Positions 60,392 through 64,000 of a DNA stretch of 64,000 nucleotides are shown here, piece by piece. Each line of letters starts with the position of its first letter. Position 1 is the first letter of the stretch. Below the pieces are notes generated by a model that saw only the letters and a program-made list of their open reading frames with translations, had not been told where the DNA came from and did no database searches. The translations under genes and the position numbers were made by a program. Source of the DNA: Grammothele lineata (Eukaryota; Basidiomycota; Agaricomycetes; Polyporales; Polyporaceae); contig NDFF03000050.1 of the NCBI GenBank assembly GCA_002150815.3, positions 124,001 through 188,000 on the forward strand, given 5' to 3'.

Positions 60392-62722
60392 CTATTCTCT
60401 GGGAGCCAATGTGTACTTCGACGGGTCCCCTCGCTCCCGAGCGAGCGCAATGGTCGCTATTTCAGTCAGCGGCGAGACTTGCATCTTTACCAACATCGTT
60501 TCGAAAAAGCCCTGCGTCGAAGGAAGTAATATGAAACTAAGTCTGACACGACTTGGCTCAACACGTACGATTCCGAGAATCCCGACATCCCCTCGGGGCT
60601 GGGAGTTCTTGGACGATAATCCGTTATGGGGCCAGATGAGCCCCTCACGGCGACTGTTGTAGACAAAATCTTCAGCCGTGCTTCGAACCACAACATCTTC
60701 TCCGTCGACGCCTTCGAAGTGCCACCTGAGCAAGATTGTCTTGGCCCTAGTTCTGTGCATGTCTTTGGTGACCGTGTAGGCTGGTCCAGGATGTTGACTT
60801 CCCCCCAGAAAGTGCAGATTGGGGTCCCACATCTGCGCCTCATCTTGCTCGGCGAAGCAAGAAACGAAGCCCTTTACCATCGCGGCAGGTAGGTATGTAC
60901 CGCTGCAACCTAGAGCAACCGGTACGTGAGTGGCAGTTTACTAGCAACAATCCACCGTTACTTCTGAGGAATGCACAGGCATTGCTCACCTGTGTCGAGC
61001 ACCACCTCAACGGGTTTGACAACCCCGTTGACCTCATATTGAATGCAAGCCATCACCGTCAGCTCGGGCTCCTCATAACCGGGACCGAGGGGTGTCTGCT
61101 CAGACTGGAGGCAGACCTCGATCTTTGACAGTTTCACGGCCCACATTCCGGGCCATGCGTCACTGTCCTGCATAAACACGGCAATGAGAGCGGACCAGTT
61201 AGCTTCTCCTTCGCATGGCCACTTGTCAATAGCCATCCATCTGTATGTGGCATGAGCATCAGTAAACCGTCGAAGAGAACTGACTTGAAGCATGGCGGAA
61301 TCAGCATAATACACTTACGAGGATATTAACAAAGCAGCCGGATTGTTACTCAGAAAGGCACGTCGGCGAGAACAACAGCGATAGTATGTGACCTGGTCGC
61401 GCCGTGCGTTTTGGCCAAGTGCAAGACGTTTCTGTACCACGTTACGAAAGGTCGGGAGGATGCGGGGCTGTAAAAGGACGCGGATTCACTAGAACTAAGT
61501 ACGCTCGTCTCGGATCATGATGGTTGGACGTACGTCAACCTTGGCGGTAGGCCCGGTCTCGAAATCGTCTATGAATCTGGTGAACGTTGTCGTTGGTTAT
61601 CTATCACAGCGAAAGGACAGATGACGGTTTTCTCACAGTGATGGCGCAAATCCTAAAACGCCAGAGTACGTCCGATGGTATGCCAGTTTGTCATCCAGAG
61701 CAAAAGCGACAGGAAACAAGGGTGTGTGAATCAGAACAGAGCTATCCCAATGCTTGCCGTAGGCCCTGGAGTCATAACAGTGGAGTTTGATGAGGTAGCT
61801 CGGCCGTTCTGTGTTGTTTGGAACCAAACCCGTCCCTGCCGTCAGAGAATACATGAGGACATCGCGCGTACATCATCCGACATGCCGGCAGAGGATGGAG
61901 TACGTACATGCAGATGATCCGTCTGAAAAGTCAATCCGCTTGTATGCTCTTCCGCAACAGGTCTCCTCGATCGTGTCCTTAATTTCGAACCCGTGGTTTG
62001 CGATTAGTCCATTAGCCCGAGTGGCTCTATCTTCGGGCCACCGCGCAATGTAGGCGCCTTTCTTACGGTCCGGAACCTTCGGGTCGAAGACGACCCGCCC
62101 ATAGTTCATGCCGTTGAAGAAGCTGCACAAAGTTGTGTTTTTCAGTCTACAGCACAGAGCAATACTACTAGAAGAAGCGTCTACCGCTTACAAATCTTTC
62201 ACTCCTAAAACCATGCATATGCTTCGATCAAGTGACAAGGGGTGCAGCAGACGGAACGCGTGAGGTTCGTGCTTACCGGTATCTACTGAGAGGAATAATT
62301 CGATGTCCCTCATACATTCTGGATCGTCACGAAAATCACGCTGACACACAGCCTGTCATGGTTGACAATCAAAGGAAAAATCAGCATTCATCGCTCATTA
62401 GTCGCTTCTATTAGACGTCCAGGGCTTTCAGCGGAAGGATGCTCTATATCTAAGAGGCAAGGCAGGTATACATACCAACACTGCGTGGTAGACATGGTCT
62501 GTTTATGTTTCGTCGCATGTTAACAAGAAGTTATAACTTCCTAAGCGGGGCGCAATAACTTACAACGCGATTGCTGAGAATTGAGCGCTGAGTCCCAGTA
62601 GAAGCTGTCTTCCTCAGATGGGGTCCCTGTTGCCGCAAAAGCGTATGGCTCCTGCCCTTCTCCATGCGTTGAATTCGGCGATAGAGTTGTTGTACATTCA
62701 ACCAGGCTAGGCTTGGCTGCAT
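60392..62722 (-). CDS. Divergent pepsin-like (A1) aspartic-protease-like protein 2
   Basis: Paralogue of protease-like gene 1. First active site: DIELFLSVDTG (Asp codon 62281-62283), immediately before an intron, so here the DTG is intact. Next comes FFNGMNYGRVVFDP and a flap-like block KRIDFSDGSSA. Then come a long exon with FPVAFALDDKLAYHRTYSGV and LGFAPS, and WPGMWAVKLSKIEVCL. The second active site is VEVVLDTGCSGTYLPAAM (Asp 60994-60996), joined across an intron whose acceptor is GCTCTAG. The C-terminal part resembles copy 1: GLIWPHNGLSSK, VGILGI, FFETMLVK. The 5' end is uncertain. The chosen start (62722, MQPSLAWLNVQQLYRR) is the first plausible ATG, and the join to the first active-site exon is unverified. 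With both DTG motifs, this copy is the better candidate for an active enzyme. Confidence 0.6.
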
Positions 62723-62879
62723 CAGAGTGGTGAGGCTAAGGGATCGAGCGTTGCCGCCGGGTTGTTACAACTGTAGTAGCAATACAGCGATCAATACGCA
62801 CATGTAGTCGTTGCTGAGGACTCTCAACCGCGGTCGACGTCGGCGGTAGCGAGTACTATGCCGGGTGCTAGCAAAGTCA

Positions 62880-63250
62880 ACGATCAGTGGGGTTCAACAG
62901 CGTTCACCGATGTACACCGGCGGCCCCGCATGGAGTTCAGCCGGAACGATCGGCCGTCGGTGAACTCCGGCGGAGTTCAGTGAGATTCAGTGCCCGACGG
63001 TGGCCACATTTGGGTCAGCCACCGACGCTCACCGACATTCACCGACGCCCACCGTCCGCCGCTGTCCGGCAGCGCCCGGAACTGCGCACCAGCGGATAAT
63101 GTCATAGCACAGTGGCAGGCATTGAACTTTGGTGTGCCAGAGTGATTTATGCTGTGACACAGTGACTTCCGCCCATGACTAGTGAGTTGTAGCGTTCCGC
63201 ACTGCTCGTCGGTCACGGACAGTGACGATCGACGGCCTGTTCTGAGAGTC
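62880..63250. repeat. Short-word repeat cluster, possible transposon terminus
   Basis: Contains repeated CACCGA/CACCGAC words (about 63020-63050), reverse-complement GTCGGTGAA-type words near 62960, and a run of CAGTGA/TAGTGA words at about 63110-63230. Such subterminal repeats are typical of ends of DNA transposons. No terminal inverted repeat or target duplication could be fixed because the element, if any, may extend past the window. Confidence 0.35.
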
Positions 63251-63333
63251 AGCGGACTGTGACAATATTGAATGGGCAGCGCCGGAAGACTGCTGAACAG
63301 TTCAACTCATGGCTAGATGCTTTTCAAGCTCAG

Positions 63334-63693
63334 ATGTGTCCTATGACTGATGTTAACTACGACTTCTTCTGCCATACGCTCTTTCTAGTTTACAGTGAAC
63401 TGGTAGCTGCTAGGATAGAGACAGAAGGCCAGTCTTTGAGCGACGAGTTCTGGGATAGGGTAGAAGAGCTACTATATTACTTTACTGGAACATCTACCAC
63501 ACGTTTAATCGCTCTATTTATCTTCTACTGCACGCATGAATATATTGTCCGAGTCAGTCCTTGTGTGGATGAATGTATCTATCGCATTTTGTTGGGCCGA
63601 GAACTCCTCAGAATCTTGGCAGAGTTACATGAAATTTTGCACACCACTTCTAAATACACTCTAGACTCAATTACAAGCTTTGGGGAAGCTTAG
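63334..63693 (+). CDS. Hypothetical protein, about 119 residues
   Basis: An open frame from the first ATG (63334) reads MCPMTDVNYDFFCHTLFLVY to LDSITSFGEA. It is AT-richer than every recognised gene in the window and has no motif I know. It is mostly helical-looking, with alternating hydrophobic stretches. The open frame extends 25 codons upstream without an ATG, so an upstream exon is possible. It begins just inside the repeat cluster at 62880-63250 and could belong to a mobile element. It could also be chance. Confidence 0.25.
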   Translation: MCPMTDVNYDFFCHTLFLVYSELVAARIETEGQSLSDEFWDRVEELLYYFTGTSTTRLIALFIFYCTHEYIVRVSPCVDECIYRILLGRELLRILAELHEILHTTSKYTLDSITSFGEA

Positions 63694-64000
63694 TAATCTT
63701 CCCCAAAGGTTACTGAGACGTTGCAATGAGCGGGTCGGGCGCTTATCTGGCACGCGCTGTGCGCAGAAGTTTTATCTCTATTTGAATTGTCCACATCATG
63801 CATATGCACGACATAGAGCCAAGGTCAAACATGCATTATAACACGAAATTGTGCCATGAGGTACCTATCAAATCGGTTTGGGACATCCACACAACGGTCC
63901 AAACCGTAGAGGATGTTCGAAGTGGTACCGGCGAAGTTCCGCGCGGAGACGGGCAGTCTGCCTTCCACATATGGCATGTGCAACGGACAGGGCTGCAAAC
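63694..64000. other. Right edge of window, nothing recognised
   Basis: Only short frames; no motif or repeat identified. Confidence 0.4.

Overview
The window is nuclear DNA from a filamentous basidiomycete, most likely a wood- or litter-decaying Agaricomycete. Genes are broken by many short GT-AG introns (about 50-60 nt). The gene content points the same way: a DUF6534 seven-helix protein, five GMC (glucose-methanol-choline) flavin oxidoreductases, an expanded family of leucine-rich F-box proteins, and ordinary fungal housekeeping genes (ATG4, MRH4-like helicase, dienoyl-CoA isomerase). All gene models were spliced by eye, so exon ends are approximate unless stated. No tRNA, rRNA or CRISPR was found.

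Layout. 0-1.1 kb: the start of a DUF6534 gene that runs off the left edge, followed by about 7 kb with no supportable gene. 8-25.6 kb: an oxidoreductase district with GMC1 (+), GMC2 (-), a SAM-dependent methyltransferase (+), and the paralogous secreted GMC3 and GMC4 (both -). A fifth gene, GMC5, of the GMC3/4 subfamily lies at 57.6-59.95 kb. GMC2 has a spliced last exon that encodes a GPI-anchor-like tail. 26.4-29.7 kb: a Rab7-like GTPase with a very large insert, diverging from an AYR1-like short-chain dehydrogenase (SDR).

30-48 kb is a patchwork of tandem and inverted duplications. Two intact F-box genes, a third F-box gene split by a 2.4-kb inserted element, and several F-box fragments alternate with copies of a divergent pepsin-like aspartic protease. 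Mixed in are broken copies of the SDR, of a Tom6-like gene and of the 5' end of the MRH4 helicase gene. The intact Tom6-like/MRH4 divergent pair lies at 47.4-49.9 kb and is the evident donor of one duplicated block. Repeated pairing of F-box and protease-like genes is the most system-like pattern here, although no joint function is known.

48-64 kb: MRH4-like helicase, a large ATG4 cysteine protease with an apparent one-base frameshift near its N terminus, a peroxisomal dienoyl-CoA isomerase ending in AKL, GMC5, a second protease-like gene on the minus strand, and a repeat-rich right end that may be the edge of a transposon.

Functionally, GMC1-5 would oxidise alcohols or sugars and reduce O2 (to H2O2) or quinones. 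ATG4, the Rab7-like protein and the peroxisomal isomerase are unrelated housekeeping genes.
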